Positions 51,083-59,301 of a DNA stretch of 64,000 nucleotides are shown here, in pieces (the first letter of the stretch is position 1; every line of letters begins with the position of its first letter). The translations under genes were made by a program, and so were the position numbers. The notes under the pieces were generated by a model. It saw only the letters and a program-made list of their open reading frames with translations, searched no databases and had not been told where the DNA came from. This DNA is from Bacillota bacterium (lineage in GTDB: Bacteria; Bacillota; Clostridia; Lachnospirales; Lachnospiraceae). The DNA lies in assembly GCA_023408815.1 (NCBI GenBank), contig JAEYJO010000038.1:40653-104652 (forward strand). The letters are read 5' to 3'.

Positions 51083-51538
51083 ATGGGAAAAAGATTACGG
51101 TTAATTTTATTAATGCTTTTCTGCTGTGCAGTTACCTTGACAGGCTGTAGTGGAAGTCAAAAAAGCTATATGGATGGTATCTATGAGGGAAAGAGTGAAA
51201 TCGATAAAAATGATGAGGGCTCTGATACAGATAATGGGTATGGTGTGGTTACGATTACCATTAAGAATAATACAATTGCAGATTGTATATTTCTTACATA
51301 TGAATCGGACGGTACATTGAAGGATGAAAACTACGGCAAGGAAGGCGGAGAAATTATAAGCAGGGATTATTATAATAAAGCGCAGTTGGCAGTTGAAGCT
51401 TGTACAGAATATGCTGATTTACTTATTCAGAACGGAAATCTGGATGAAGTAGATGCTATTTCAGGAGCGACGATTAACTACAATGAATTTTATGAAGCTG
51501 TTTATAATGCATTGGAACAGGCAGAGAAAAAAGATTGA
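51083..51538 (+). CDS. FMN-binding domain lipoprotein
   Basis: 151-residue lipoprotein: signal peptide with lipobox LTGC (Cys22), then a single FMN_bind domain with YMDGIYEGKSEI, GVVTITIKNNTIADC, YGKEGGE and the flavinylation motif DAISGAT, Thr130 being the expected FMN attachment site. Such domains carry covalent FMN and move electrons outside the membrane. Its place at the end of an iron-uptake operon suggests a role in reducing or handling iron in place of the thioredoxins of the Campylobacter operon; this is inference. It lies 15 bp after the ATPase. Confidence 0.88.
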   Translation: MGKRLRLILLMLFCCAVTLTGCSGSQKSYMDGIYEGKSEIDKNDEGSDTDNGYGVVTITIKNNTIADCIFLTYESDGTLKDENYGKEGGEIISRDYYNKAQLAVEACTEYADLLIQNGNLDEVDAISGATINYNEFYEAVYNALEQAEKKD

Positions 51539-51613
51539 AAATTTGTACCAACCGACAGACTGGTTTCTTCCTTGCCTGCAAAAGAGCAACGGAGAATCAA
51601 GGAGGTAAATTAA

Positions 51614-52552
51614 ATGCATCTGTATTCAGGAAAAAACATGCCGAAGCGGCTGCAAAAAAAAGCCTGGCTGCTATGCTTTGTTTGTGTTGGGATTTGTATA
51701 TGGACAGCAATGGGGATATATCGGCAGAAACCGACGATACAGGAACGGCAGAATATTGAGTTGGGCATTCTTTTTAAAAATGAGGAAGATGTGGTTCAGA
51801 CAATAAGGGATAGTCTTAGAAAACATGATTGGCGTATTATGATACAATTCACGTCTGACGGCGAATACATGGAGGATATCAGTGCATTAGTGAATATGCT
51901 CATGCAGCAGGTATTTGCACCAACTGAGCAACCAAAGGAAGGCGATTATCTGAGATACCAATACGGAGGGTATCACTTGTCTTACGGGCATGAATCGTTT
52001 AATGACCAATATAACTATGTTTTGTATATTGAACCAATCTATTATACGACTTTAGAGCAGGAAGAACAAACAGATGCCATAGTTACATCAATTTTAAAAG
52101 AATTAAATTTCAAATATAATACTTCGGATTATGAAAAGGCCAGAGCAATTTATGAATACCTGTATGATACGGTTGAATATGATCAGGTTCATAAAAATAA
52201 TGAGTATTATCATTTGAATGCAACGGCATATGGCGCACTTGTCAATCATACTGCGGGCTGTCAGGGATACAGTGTGGCAATGTACCGTTTACTGAAGGAA
52301 GCAGGAGTCAACAGCCGGATTTTAACAGGTACCGTAGAATGGGAGGGAAATACAGAATTTCACGCATGGAATATTGTTGAAATTGATGAGAAATATTATA
52401 ATATAGATGTAACATGGGACAAGCAGCTTGGAACAAATACATACTTTTTGCTGAGTGATTCTTCATTTGCAGATCACATAAGGGATTCTGAATTCAATAC
52501 AAAAAATTTCAGGGAAATATATAATATGTCGGAGAACGATTTTCTACAATGA
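51614..52552 (+). CDS. Transglutaminase-like domain protein, membrane-anchored
   Basis: 312-residue protein with a basic N-terminus and one membrane segment (about residues 18-36). The C-terminal transglutaminase-like core (about 175-300) has the Cys-His-Asp triad in AGCQGYSVAMYRLL, FHAWNIVEID and NIDVTWDKQ. Such proteins in clostridia act as peptidases or are structural; the substrate is unknown. AAGGAGGT precedes ATG 51614. It is the last gene of the accessory block, 75 bp after the FMN-binding protein, with no other partner nearby. Confidence 0.85.
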   Translation: MHLYSGKNMPKRLQKKAWLLCFVCVGICIWTAMGIYRQKPTIQERQNIELGILFKNEEDVVQTIRDSLRKHDWRIMIQFTSDGEYMEDISALVNMLMQQVFAPTEQPKEGDYLRYQYGGYHLSYGHESFNDQYNYVLYIEPIYYTTLEQEEQTDAIVTSILKELNFKYNTSDYEKARAIYEYLYDTVEYDQVHKNNEYYHLNATAYGALVNHTAGCQGYSVAMYRLLKEAGVNSRILTGTVEWEGNTEFHAWNIVEIDEKYYNIDVTWDKQLGTNTYFLLSDSSFADHIRDSEFNTKNFREIYNMSENDFLQ

Positions 52553-52659
52553 ATCGCTCCTTCATATCGTTATGGACGTTAAGGGCGGAAAGCGGTGTTT
52601 TCAATTGACGGGAAATATCGTATAACGGTTAAAGAGTAAATGGATACGTATATTATCAT

Positions 52660-52701
52660 ACAACAGGGAGAAGCCGGAACAGAAGGTGGTATCCCTGTTG
52701 T
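52660..52701 (+). repeat. Hairpin at the right end of the accessory block
   Basis: Perfect 10-bp inverted repeat ACAACAGGGA / TCCCTGTTGT with a 22-nt loop in the gap before the sua5 gene. No U-tract, so a weak terminator at best. Confidence 0.4.
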
Positions 52702-52769
52702 TGCAATTTGGCATACATAAATAGAGACAAAAAAAACCGATTGTGATATACTATACGGGGTGAACTTAA

Positions 52770-53831
52770 ATGGAAACAAAAATAATCCGTGTGGATGAAC
52801 AAAATATAGATTATGAAGCTTTAAAACAAGCCGGAGATATTATTAAATCCGGCGGTCTGGTGGCCTTTCCCACAGAAACCGTATATGGGCTGGGGGGAGA
52901 CGCATTGAATGAGGAATCTTCGGGGAAAATATATCGTGCTAAGGGCAGGCCCTCGGACAATCCGCTTATCGTTCATATTAGTAAGCTGGAGGATATAGAT
53001 CCTATCGTAAAAGAGGTTACACAGGCGGCAAAGCTGCTTGCAGAGGCTTTTTGGCCCGGTCCCCTCACTATCATATTGAATAAATCGGATAAGGTGCCTT
53101 ATGCCACCACTGGTGGATTAGACACGGTAGCCATTCGGATGCCGGAGCATAGAACGGCACTGGCCTTCATAGAAGCGTCCGGAGGATATATCGCGGCGCC
53201 AAGCGCTAACATCTCCGGCAGGCCAAGCCCTACCATCGCAAAATATGTGGCGGAGGATATGGATGGCAGAATAGAGATGATCATCGATGGCGGTGAGGTG
53301 GGCATCGGATTAGAGTCCACGATTGTGGATTTGACGGGAGAAACTCCCATGATACTGCGTCCCGGTTATATTACGAAGGATATGTTAGAAAAGGTTTTGG
53401 GCGAAGTGGAGGTGGACGGAACCATATTAGGCGATAGCTCGGAAAAGGCGCCCAAGGCGCCGGGAATGAAGTACAGGCATTACGCGCCTAAAGGCAGGCT
53501 GACCATTATCGCAGGGCTTCAGGAGAAAGTGGTCCGGGAGATAAATGACCGGGCATTGAGCATGCGGAAAATGGGAGAAAAGGTCGGAATTATCGGAACG
53601 GATGCCACCGTTTCCCTTTACAATGCAGATAGCGTAAAAAGTGCGGGAAGGCGGGAGGACGAGGAGTCCATCGCAAGAGCGCTTTATCGGATACTGCGTG
53701 AATTTGACGATGAGGATGTAACGGTGATTTATTCTGAGGCCTTCGATGAGACTTCGGAAAACGGGGGAATTGGACAGGCTATTATGAACCGGCTGCTGAA
53801 AGCGGCAGGACATCATATAGAAAATATATAG
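52770..53831 (+). CDS. L-threonylcarbamoyladenylate synthase (Sua5/YrdC/YciO)
   Basis: 353-residue Sua5-type enzyme making threonylcarbamoyl-AMP for the t6A modification of tRNA. The YrdC domain (about residues 10-205) has GGLVAFPTETVYGLGGDALN, KGRPSDNPLIVHI and APSANISGRPSPT. The Sua5 C-terminal domain (about 220-350) begins after KAPGMKYRHYAPKG. It is the long, two-domain form. rpiB follows 24 bp later and further nucleotide-related genes continue downstream. Confidence 0.93.
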   Translation: METKIIRVDEQNIDYEALKQAGDIIKSGGLVAFPTETVYGLGGDALNEESSGKIYRAKGRPSDNPLIVHISKLEDIDPIVKEVTQAAKLLAEAFWPGPLTIILNKSDKVPYATTGGLDTVAIRMPEHRTALAFIEASGGYIAAPSANISGRPSPTIAKYVAEDMDGRIEMIIDGGEVGIGLESTIVDLTGETPMILRPGYITKDMLEKVLGEVEVDGTILGDSSEKAPKAPGMKYRHYAPKGRLTIIAGLQEKVVREINDRALSMRKMGEKVGIIGTDATVSLYNADSVKSAGRREDEESIARALYRILREFDDEDVTVIYSEAFDETSENGGIGQAIMNRLLKAAGHHIENI

Positions 53832-53855
53832 AACAGTATAAATAAGGAGGCGCTT

Positions 53856-54308
53856 ATGTCTATCGCATTAGGATGTGACCATGGAGGATATGGTCTGAAA
53901 CTGGAAGTTATTAAATATTTGGAAGCGCAAGGTATTGCATACAAGGATTTTGGCAGCAATAGCTTGGATTCCTGCGATTATCCCGAGTACGGACGTGCTG
54001 CGGCAGAGGCGGTAGCGTCAGGAGAGTGCGAGACGGGAATTGTCATCTGCACTACGGGGATTGGAATATCCATCACTGCGAACAAGGTCAAGGGCATTCG
54101 CTGTGCGCTTTGCTCGGATACGGTTTCCGCAAGGCTGACAAAAGAACACAACGATGCCAATATGCTCGCTCTGGGAGCGGGTATCGTAGGTACCAATCTG
54201 GCGCTTGGAATTGTGGATACGTTTCTCCATACGGAATTTTCCGGAGAAGAGAAACACTGCCGGAGAGTCACCAAGATCGCGGCAATCGAGGATGAACTTT
54301 TGAATTAA
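53856..54308 (+). CDS. rpiB: Ribose-5-phosphate isomerase B
   Basis: 150-residue RpiB/LacAB-family sugar-phosphate isomerase. MSIALGCDHGGYGLK at the N-terminus and the active-site segment GIVICTTGIGISITANK (catalytic Cys) are clear. NDANMLALGAGIVG and HCRRVTKI are also typical. It interconverts ribose-5-phosphate and ribulose-5-phosphate. Preceded by AAGGAGG. The sua5-rpiB-upp-dCMP deaminase order is common in Firmicutes. Confidence 0.92.
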   Translation: MSIALGCDHGGYGLKLEVIKYLEAQGIAYKDFGSNSLDSCDYPEYGRAAAEAVASGECETGIVICTTGIGISITANKVKGIRCALCSDTVSARLTKEHNDANMLALGAGIVGTNLALGIVDTFLHTEFSGEEKHCRRVTKIAAIEDELLN

Positions 54309-54346
54309 TTATAAAAAATGTAACAGCATACACAGGAGGTATTGCA

Positions 54347-54976
54347 ATGGCAAAGGTAGTAATTATGGATCACCCGTTAATTCAGCACAAAATCGGTTAT
54401 ATCAGGAGAAGAGATACCGGGACGAAGGATTTCAGACAGACAATTGGTGAGATTGCCATGTTAATCTGCTATGAGGCTACAAGGGATTTGCAGCTTTCCG
54501 ATGTGAAAATAGAAACGCCCATCTGCACCGCCACAGCAAAAGCGTTGAAAGGCAAGAAGATGGCGATCGTTCCGATTCTGCGTGCGGGACTCGGTATGGT
54601 GGATGGTATGCTGACACTGATTCCGGCGGCTAAGGTAGGGCATATCGGTCTATACCGCGATCCGGAGACTTTAAATCCGGTGGAATATTACTGTAAGCTT
54701 CCGGCAGATTGTGCGGAAAGGGAAGTGTTCGTCGTGGATCCGATGCTGGCGACGGGAGGTTCTTCCGTAGCGGCGATCCAGATGCTGAAGGATAAAGGCT
54801 GTAAGAACGTTCATTTCATGTGCATCATTGCGGCGCCTGAGGGAATCGAGAAGATGAAGAAGACTCATCCGGATGTAGACATGTATGTAGGCGCACTGGA
54901 CGAGAAACTAAACGATCACGGATATATTGTTCCCGGCCTGGGGGATGCGGGAGACAGAATATTCGGAACCAAATGA
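54347..54976 (+). CDS. upp: Uracil phosphoribosyltransferase
   Basis: 209-residue enzyme converting uracil and PRPP to UMP. The PRPP-binding motif is VFVVDPMLATGGSSVAAI. The N-terminal VVIMDHPLIQHKIGYIR and the C-terminal uracil-binding GYIVPGLGDAGDRIFGT are also diagnostic. Normal length. AGGAGGT precedes the ATG. It lies between rpiB and a dCMP deaminase gene, in line with a pyrimidine salvage role. Confidence 0.95.
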   Translation: MAKVVIMDHPLIQHKIGYIRRRDTGTKDFRQTIGEIAMLICYEATRDLQLSDVKIETPICTATAKALKGKKMAIVPILRAGLGMVDGMLTLIPAAKVGHIGLYRDPETLNPVEYYCKLPADCAEREVFVVDPMLATGGSSVAAIQMLKDKGCKNVHFMCIIAAPEGIEKMKKTHPDVDMYVGALDEKLNDHGYIVPGLGDAGDRIFGTK

Positions 54977-55000
54977 GAATGATTTTTCTAAGGGGGATAC

Positions 55001-55480
55001 ATGAAGAGAAAAAACTATATTTCCTGGGATGAGTATTTTATGGGGGTATCGAAGCTTTCGGGGATGAGATCCAAGGACCCCAGTACTCAGGTTGGGGCGT
55101 GCATTGTCAGTGAGGACAATAAGATTTTATCCATGGGATATAACGGTTTTCCGGCAGGCTGTTCCGACGATGAATTTCCGTGGGAAAGAGAAGGCGATAT
55201 ATATGATACTAAGTATGCCTATGTGACGCATAGCGAATTAAATGCTATATTGAATTACCGAGGCGGCAGCCTGGAGGGGGCGAAGATATACGTGTCGCTT
55301 TTTCCCTGCAACGAGTGTGCGAAGGCCATTATCCAGTCCGGCATCAGGACCATCGTATACGACAGCGATAAATATGCGGATACGCCCACGACCAGAGCAT
55401 CCAAGCGGATGCTGGATGCGGCGGGAGTGAGATATTACCAGTACCAGAGGACGGGCAGAAAAGTAGAATTGGAAATGTAA
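55001..55480 (+). CDS. Deoxycytidylate (dCMP) deaminase
   Basis: 159-residue zinc deaminase of the dCMP deaminase/ComEB group. The zinc motifs are HSELNAIL and FPCNECAKAI. The N-terminal SWDEYFMGVSKLSGMRSKDP and TQVGACIV are family hallmarks. It converts dCMP to dUMP for thymidylate synthesis. It starts 24 bp after upp, giving a pyrimidine pair. Confidence 0.92.
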   Translation: MKRKNYISWDEYFMGVSKLSGMRSKDPSTQVGACIVSEDNKILSMGYNGFPAGCSDDEFPWEREGDIYDTKYAYVTHSELNAILNYRGGSLEGAKIYVSLFPCNECAKAIIQSGIRTIVYDSDKYADTPTTRASKRMLDAAGVRYYQYQRTGRKVELEM

Positions 55481-55521
55481 AGGGGACCCTTTCGGTCACC
55501 GGGCCAAGGCGGGTAGGATAA

Positions 55522-56694
55522 ATGAAGCATACAGGAAAACAGAATATGGCGGCAGTGCTCATCGCAGCATTGCTGGCAGGGGGAATACCCATGACAACTG
55601 CGACCACTGCATATGCGACAGATGCTACCAGAAAAAAGTTGCAGGAAGCGCAGGATCAGAAAAGCCAGACGCAGTCTGACTTGAACCAGACGCAGGATGA
55701 CCTGCAGAACTTGAATCAGGAAAAGGACTCGCTTCAGGGAGCGCTGAATACACTCAACAGTCAGTTGAAGGAAGTCAGCAATAACCTGGAGGAGCTGGAA
55801 GCCCAAATCGACGATAAGGAAGCTGAGATAGAACAGACGAAGGAAGACTTGGCAGATGCAAAAGCCACAGAGGAGCTTCAATATGAAAGCATGAAAAAGC
55901 GGATTCAGTTTATTTATGAAACCCAGGATTACGTCATGCTGGAAATGCTTTTTGCTTCCGCGAATTTTTCTGATTTTCTAAATCGCAGCGATTATATCGA
56001 TCAGCTTTCTGCCTACGACAGAAAGAAGCTTAAGGAATATACGGAGACGAAAGAGCAGATCGAGGCGACGGAAAAGCAGTTAGAAGAAGAAAAACAGGAG
56101 CTGGGCGACTATAAGGCTCAGGTAGAAGTGGAAAAAAGCCGGGTATCCGGGCTGGTAGGACAGACTTCCACGAATATCGCCGGAAAGAAAAATGAAATAT
56201 CACAGGCGGAAGCGGAGGCTCTGGCATATGAGCAGAGTATAAAGGAGCAGGAAGAAAATATTGCCAAGCTCCAGGCACAGCTTGCTGAAGAAATCCGACT
56301 CTCCCAACTGGCGGCGCAGTCAGCATGGAGGGATATTTCCGAGGTAAGCTTTGCGGAGGGAGACAGGTATCTCCTTGCGAATCTCATTTATTGCGAAGCC
56401 GGCGGGGAGGGCTATGCCGGACAGCTGGCGGTAGGTGCGGTCGTTATTAACCGCGTACTTAGCTCCGTCTATCCGGACTCGGTGATTGGAGTCATCTATC
56501 AAGGCAGTCAGTTTTCTCCCGTGGCAAGCGGACGGCTTGCGATCGCTTTGGCGGAGGGAAAGGCTACGGCCAGCTGCTATCAGGCGGCGGACGATGCCAT
56601 GAAGGGAAATACCAATGTCGGAAACTGCGTGTATTTCCGTACTCCCATCGAAGGGCTGAGCGGCATTAACATTGGAGGACATGTATTTTATTAG
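55522..56694 (+). CDS. Secreted cell wall hydrolase, coiled-coil plus SleB-like domain
   Basis: 390-residue protein with a signal peptide (about residues 1-32, ending ATTAYA). A long coiled coil of the PcsB/CwlO type (about 35-265) is rich in Gln/Glu/Lys. The C-terminal hydrolase domain of the SleB family (about 285-390) has LIYCEAGGEGYAGQLAVG, where Glu is the catalytic acid, and a terminal NIGGHVFY. SleB enzymes are lytic transglycosylases of spore cortex, but the coiled coil suggests a role during growth or division. Followed by a terminator shared with the convergent DUF402 gene. Confidence 0.88.
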   Translation: MKHTGKQNMAAVLIAALLAGGIPMTTATTAYATDATRKKLQEAQDQKSQTQSDLNQTQDDLQNLNQEKDSLQGALNTLNSQLKEVSNNLEELEAQIDDKEAEIEQTKEDLADAKATEELQYESMKKRIQFIYETQDYVMLEMLFASANFSDFLNRSDYIDQLSAYDRKKLKEYTETKEQIEATEKQLEEEKQELGDYKAQVEVEKSRVSGLVGQTSTNIAGKKNEISQAEAEALAYEQSIKEQEENIAKLQAQLAEEIRLSQLAAQSAWRDISEVSFAEGDRYLLANLIYCEAGGEGYAGQLAVGAVVINRVLSSVYPDSVIGVIYQGSQFSPVASGRLAIALAEGKATASCYQAADDAMKGNTNVGNCVYFRTPIEGLSGINIGGHVFY

Positions 56695-56708
56695 GCTTTA
56701 ACATAAAA

Positions 56709-56748
56709 AGGCATGACAATTCTTTGAGAACAAAGGAATGTCGTGCCT
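56709..56748. terminator. Bidirectional terminator between the SleB-like and DUF402 genes
   Basis: 18-bp stem (56709-56726 with 56731-56748, one mismatch and two G-U pairs) and an AGAA loop between convergent genes. The A-run on the left serves the minus strand; the right side is ATTGTT. Confidence 0.8.
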
Positions 56749-56757
56749 ATTGTTAAT

Positions 56758-57234
56758 CTATAAAATATCCTCGATATATTTCTGTAAGGTAGAAAATTTT
56801 CCGGCATATATAATCTGAAGCAGACAATTCAGACGAAGCAGGCATTTCTTTATCAAATCGCTCTGCACCAACTCTTTGTCCAAAGCGGTAACCAGTTCGT
56901 CCAGATCCACGACCTTCACGAAGCCGTCGGGGTAGATGATGACGTCCGCAAGCAGATCTAAGGTAGTTAAAGTATTTTTGGCTTCATCATGAATATATTC
57001 CACAATATCGCAGTACCAATATAAGAGAGAACCGTCCTCGCGGTAGAACTTGCTCACCTTGAAGCCCTGTCCCAGAAAATAACAGGAATAGCCGTGGTGC
57101 AGATTTTTTTTCGGCTTTAAAGCGTTCCATTTGGTAATGATTACTTCATCGTTACATGTGACGATAATATCGTCCTTCAGTAAAATACACTCATCCGGCA
57201 TGATTCTTTTACGGTAAAGAGTAGGGTTTGTCAT
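56758..57234 (-). CDS. DUF402 domain-containing protein
   Basis: 158-residue protein. Start at the ATG ending at 57234 (MTNPTLYRKRIMPDECILL), with GGGAGGA upstream; the frame is open to 57321. DUF402 features are SLLYWYCDIVEYIHDE, LTTLDLLADVIIYPDG and KVVDLDELVTAL, with conserved Asp/Glu residues that bind metal in related nucleotide phosphatases. Relatives include nucleoside tri/diphosphatases and RNA-associated hydrolases, so the substrate cannot be named. Monocistronic on the minus strand. Confidence 0.82.
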   Translation of the reverse strand: MTNPTLYRKRIMPDECILLKDDIIVTCNDEVIITKWNALKPKKNLHHGYSCYFLGQGFKVSKFYREDGSLLYWYCDIVEYIHDEAKNTLTTLDLLADVIIYPDGFVKVVDLDELVTALDKELVQSDLIKKCLLRLNCLLQIIYAGKFSTLQKYIEDIL

Positions 57235-57422
57235 GCGTCCTCCCAGAATGCCGCAAAGCGAAAAAAGGAGAGTGACAGCTCGCGGCTGATTACGGTTTGC
57301 AGTAAAGGTATATATGCTCAAATATTACACTTGCCCCAAACAAAAGTCAAGCGGGAAAGTCAAAAAAGGGAAAAACGCATATGATAACATAAAAAATAAT
57401 CTTTTTATAAAGGAAGTTGCTC

Positions 57423-57815
57423 ATGTATAATCAAAGAATTTTGCCCTTTTATATGACATATCCGCTGCCCCTCTATTATCAGGAAGAAGATACGGCGATG
57501 AGAGATTTGGAGTACTTACAGCAGATGTATCCAATAGAGGCGAAAAAATACCAGAAAGTAGTAGCCAGCATGTTGGATAAGCTGGATTATGAAGGCAGTA
57601 TGATTTATGACGAATACCCTGATAAGTGGCAGATGTACAGACTATCCCAGAATATCCTGGACGTTATCAGAAGGCAGGAAGAAGATGCCAGGCCGGGTGA
57701 GGTTGTTGCGCAAGAGAAACTGGATTCGATTTCCGATGTGGTGCAGATTATTCTCTGCTATGAAGTTTATAAGAGAAGACATAATCGGAGTCATAGTGGT
57801 ATTTTAAAGTTTTAG
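57423..57815 (+). CDS. Hypothetical protein, 130 residues
   Basis: Start at ATG 57423, preceded by AAAGGAAG. The protein is hydrophilic and helical: MYNQRILPFYMTYPLPLYYQ at the N-terminus, then RDLEYLQQMYPIEAKKY, YDEYPDKWQMYRLSQNIL and a final cytoplasmic-looking KRRHNRSHSGILKF. No family is recognised, though the style suggests a clostridia-restricted conserved protein. A strong terminator follows 26 bp after the stop. Confidence 0.7.
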   Translation: MYNQRILPFYMTYPLPLYYQEEDTAMRDLEYLQQMYPIEAKKYQKVVASMLDKLDYEGSMIYDEYPDKWQMYRLSQNILDVIRRQEEDARPGEVVAQEKLDSISDVVQIILCYEVYKRRHNRSHSGILKF

Positions 57816-57841
57816 TTGTAGTTTTATAGTAAAGTCAGTAA

Positions 57842-57876
57842 AATATAGTCATGGCATGAATTGCCATGACTATATT
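57842..57876 (+). terminator. Perfect 15-bp hairpin terminator
   Basis: AATATAGTCATGGCA / TGCCATGACTATATT with a five-base loop, 26 bp after the hypothetical gene and followed by ATTGTAATTTT. AT-rich at the base and very stable; probable terminator on both strands. Confidence 0.8.
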
Positions 57877-57895
57877 ATTGTAATTTTACAGGAAA

Positions 57896-58048
57896 GTGCG
57901 TCCTATAAGATTAAAGCACTCCGTGCAGGATGCGCAGCTTCGCGCGCGGAACAAAAGCTGTGCTGTCGAAGTATTAAGTCGTGTGAGTGTGCGGAGCACA
58001 GTTTTGTTCTGTAATAGAAATATATGTGTGAAGCATACTGCTGCTTCA
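57896..58048. repeat. Cluster of three nested or adjacent hairpins upstream of the methyltransferase gene
   Basis: First: GTGCGTCCT (57896-57904) with AGGATGCGC (57927-57935), enclosing GCAC/GTGC. Second: GAACAAAA(G)CTGTGCT (57949-57964) with AGCACAGTTTTGTTC (57995-58009), 15 bp with one bulged G. Third: TGAAGCA/TGCTTCA (58029-58035 and 58042-58048), ending 22 bp before the next ATG. No credible coding frame. It could be a structured 5' leader or a palindromic repeat element. Confidence 0.55.
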
Positions 58049-58070
58049 GACGTTCGGGAAGAGGATAAAA

Positions 58071-59204
58071 ATGGAAGAATTGTTGCAGGAAGCAATCGGA
58101 GAAGGGCTGTACCAGATTATATTAAGCAATCCGACGGATAAGGAAAACATGAGTAAGGTGAAGATACGCCCTGTAATATTGCAGGATAGATTGTGTTTTC
58201 AGGTAACCACATATATAGGAGCGCAGGTATTTCACGAGAATTCCGATAAGGAAGCTTTGATAGTACGGATTATGTCACATATGTCGGAAAATTTTCGCCA
58301 ATGCGAGATAGAGACTACGCAAATAAAGGCCACTGTACTCGTAAGTAAAAAAGGAAAAATAACGATCAATAAAAAGGCGGCAGCAGGACAGAAGAAAATC
58401 GATTTGTCCCACAACCGGGCGAAAACATATATTTTGGAAGAGGGAAGGGTAGTTCCTTTCCTCGTGGACCTGGGTGTTCAGACCTTGGACGGAAAAATAG
58501 TAAAGTCCAGATATGATAAATTTAAGCAGATTAACCGTTTTTTGGAATTTATTGAGGATATTCTGCCCACACTCCCTAGAGAAAGAACGATTAAAGTCAT
58601 CGATTTCGGATGCGGGAAGTCATATCTTACGTTCGCTATATATTATTATTTGAAGATATTACAAGGATTAGAGGTGCAGATTGTAGGCTTGGATCTGAAA
58701 AAAGACGTGATTTCACGCTGCAATGCCCTCGCTTTAAAATATGGGTATGAGAGCTTAAGATTCTTACAAGGAGATATCAGTACCTTTGAGGAGGCGCAGG
58801 AAGTGGATATGGTTGTAACCCTTCACGCATGCGATACCGCAACCGACTATGCGCTGTCAAAGGCGGTGGGATGGAAAGCTAAGGTGATTTTATCTGTGCC
58901 ATGCTGTCAGCACGAGGTGAACAGGCAGATTGCATGTGAAGAGCTGGCCCCGGCACTTAAATACGGGCTGATCAAGGAGAGGATGGCAGCGCTCCTTACC
59001 GATGCGATACGCGCCAATATTTTGGAAGAACAAGGCTACGAGGTACAGATACTGGAATTCATAGATATGGAGCATACGCCCAAGAACATTTTAATACGTG
59101 GGATAAGGAAACCGGAGAAAACCGGTAAACGCAGAGAAACGAATGTGAAAAAAATGACAAGCATGATGAATGTGGAAACTACCTTGCAGAAATTAATGCA
59201 GTGA
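58071..59204 (+). CDS. Class I SAM-dependent methyltransferase (Methyltransf_32 type)
   Basis: 377-residue protein. The N-terminal 150 residues are an uncharacterised domain. The Rossmann methyltransferase domain (about 160-345) has the SAM motif IKVIDFGCGKSYLTFAIYYY, GLDLKKDVISRC and VVTLHACDTATDYAL, followed by SVPCCQHEVNRQI. The CCQHE region is characteristic of this family, whose members probably methylate RNA. GAGGA precedes the ATG. The 255-bp upstream gap contains a terminator and three hairpins. Specific substrate unknown. Confidence 0.85.
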   Translation: MEELLQEAIGEGLYQIILSNPTDKENMSKVKIRPVILQDRLCFQVTTYIGAQVFHENSDKEALIVRIMSHMSENFRQCEIETTQIKATVLVSKKGKITINKKAAAGQKKIDLSHNRAKTYILEEGRVVPFLVDLGVQTLDGKIVKSRYDKFKQINRFLEFIEDILPTLPRERTIKVIDFGCGKSYLTFAIYYYLKILQGLEVQIVGLDLKKDVISRCNALALKYGYESLRFLQGDISTFEEAQEVDMVVTLHACDTATDYALSKAVGWKAKVILSVPCCQHEVNRQIACEELAPALKYGLIKERMAALLTDAIRANILEEQGYEVQILEFIDMEHTPKNILIRGIRKPEKTGKRRETNVKKMTSMMNVETTLQKLMQ

Positions 59205-59301
59205 AACAGCGTATCTATATTATGAAGTCAATGACCTGCGAGCAGTAACCAAAGCCAATCTGGCTTAGCGCGTTGCTTTCGGGAGAATAAGGAAACGGAA
59301 A

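Noticed and set aside
41970..52560. Integrated mobile element or prophage
   Set aside because: No integrase, transposase, phage structural gene, tRNA target or flanking direct repeat was found; only a recombination scar is supported.
57896..58141. 81-codon plus-strand frame over the hairpin region
   Set aside because: No ribosome binding site, overlaps the methyltransferase start, and the sequence is explained by inverted repeats.
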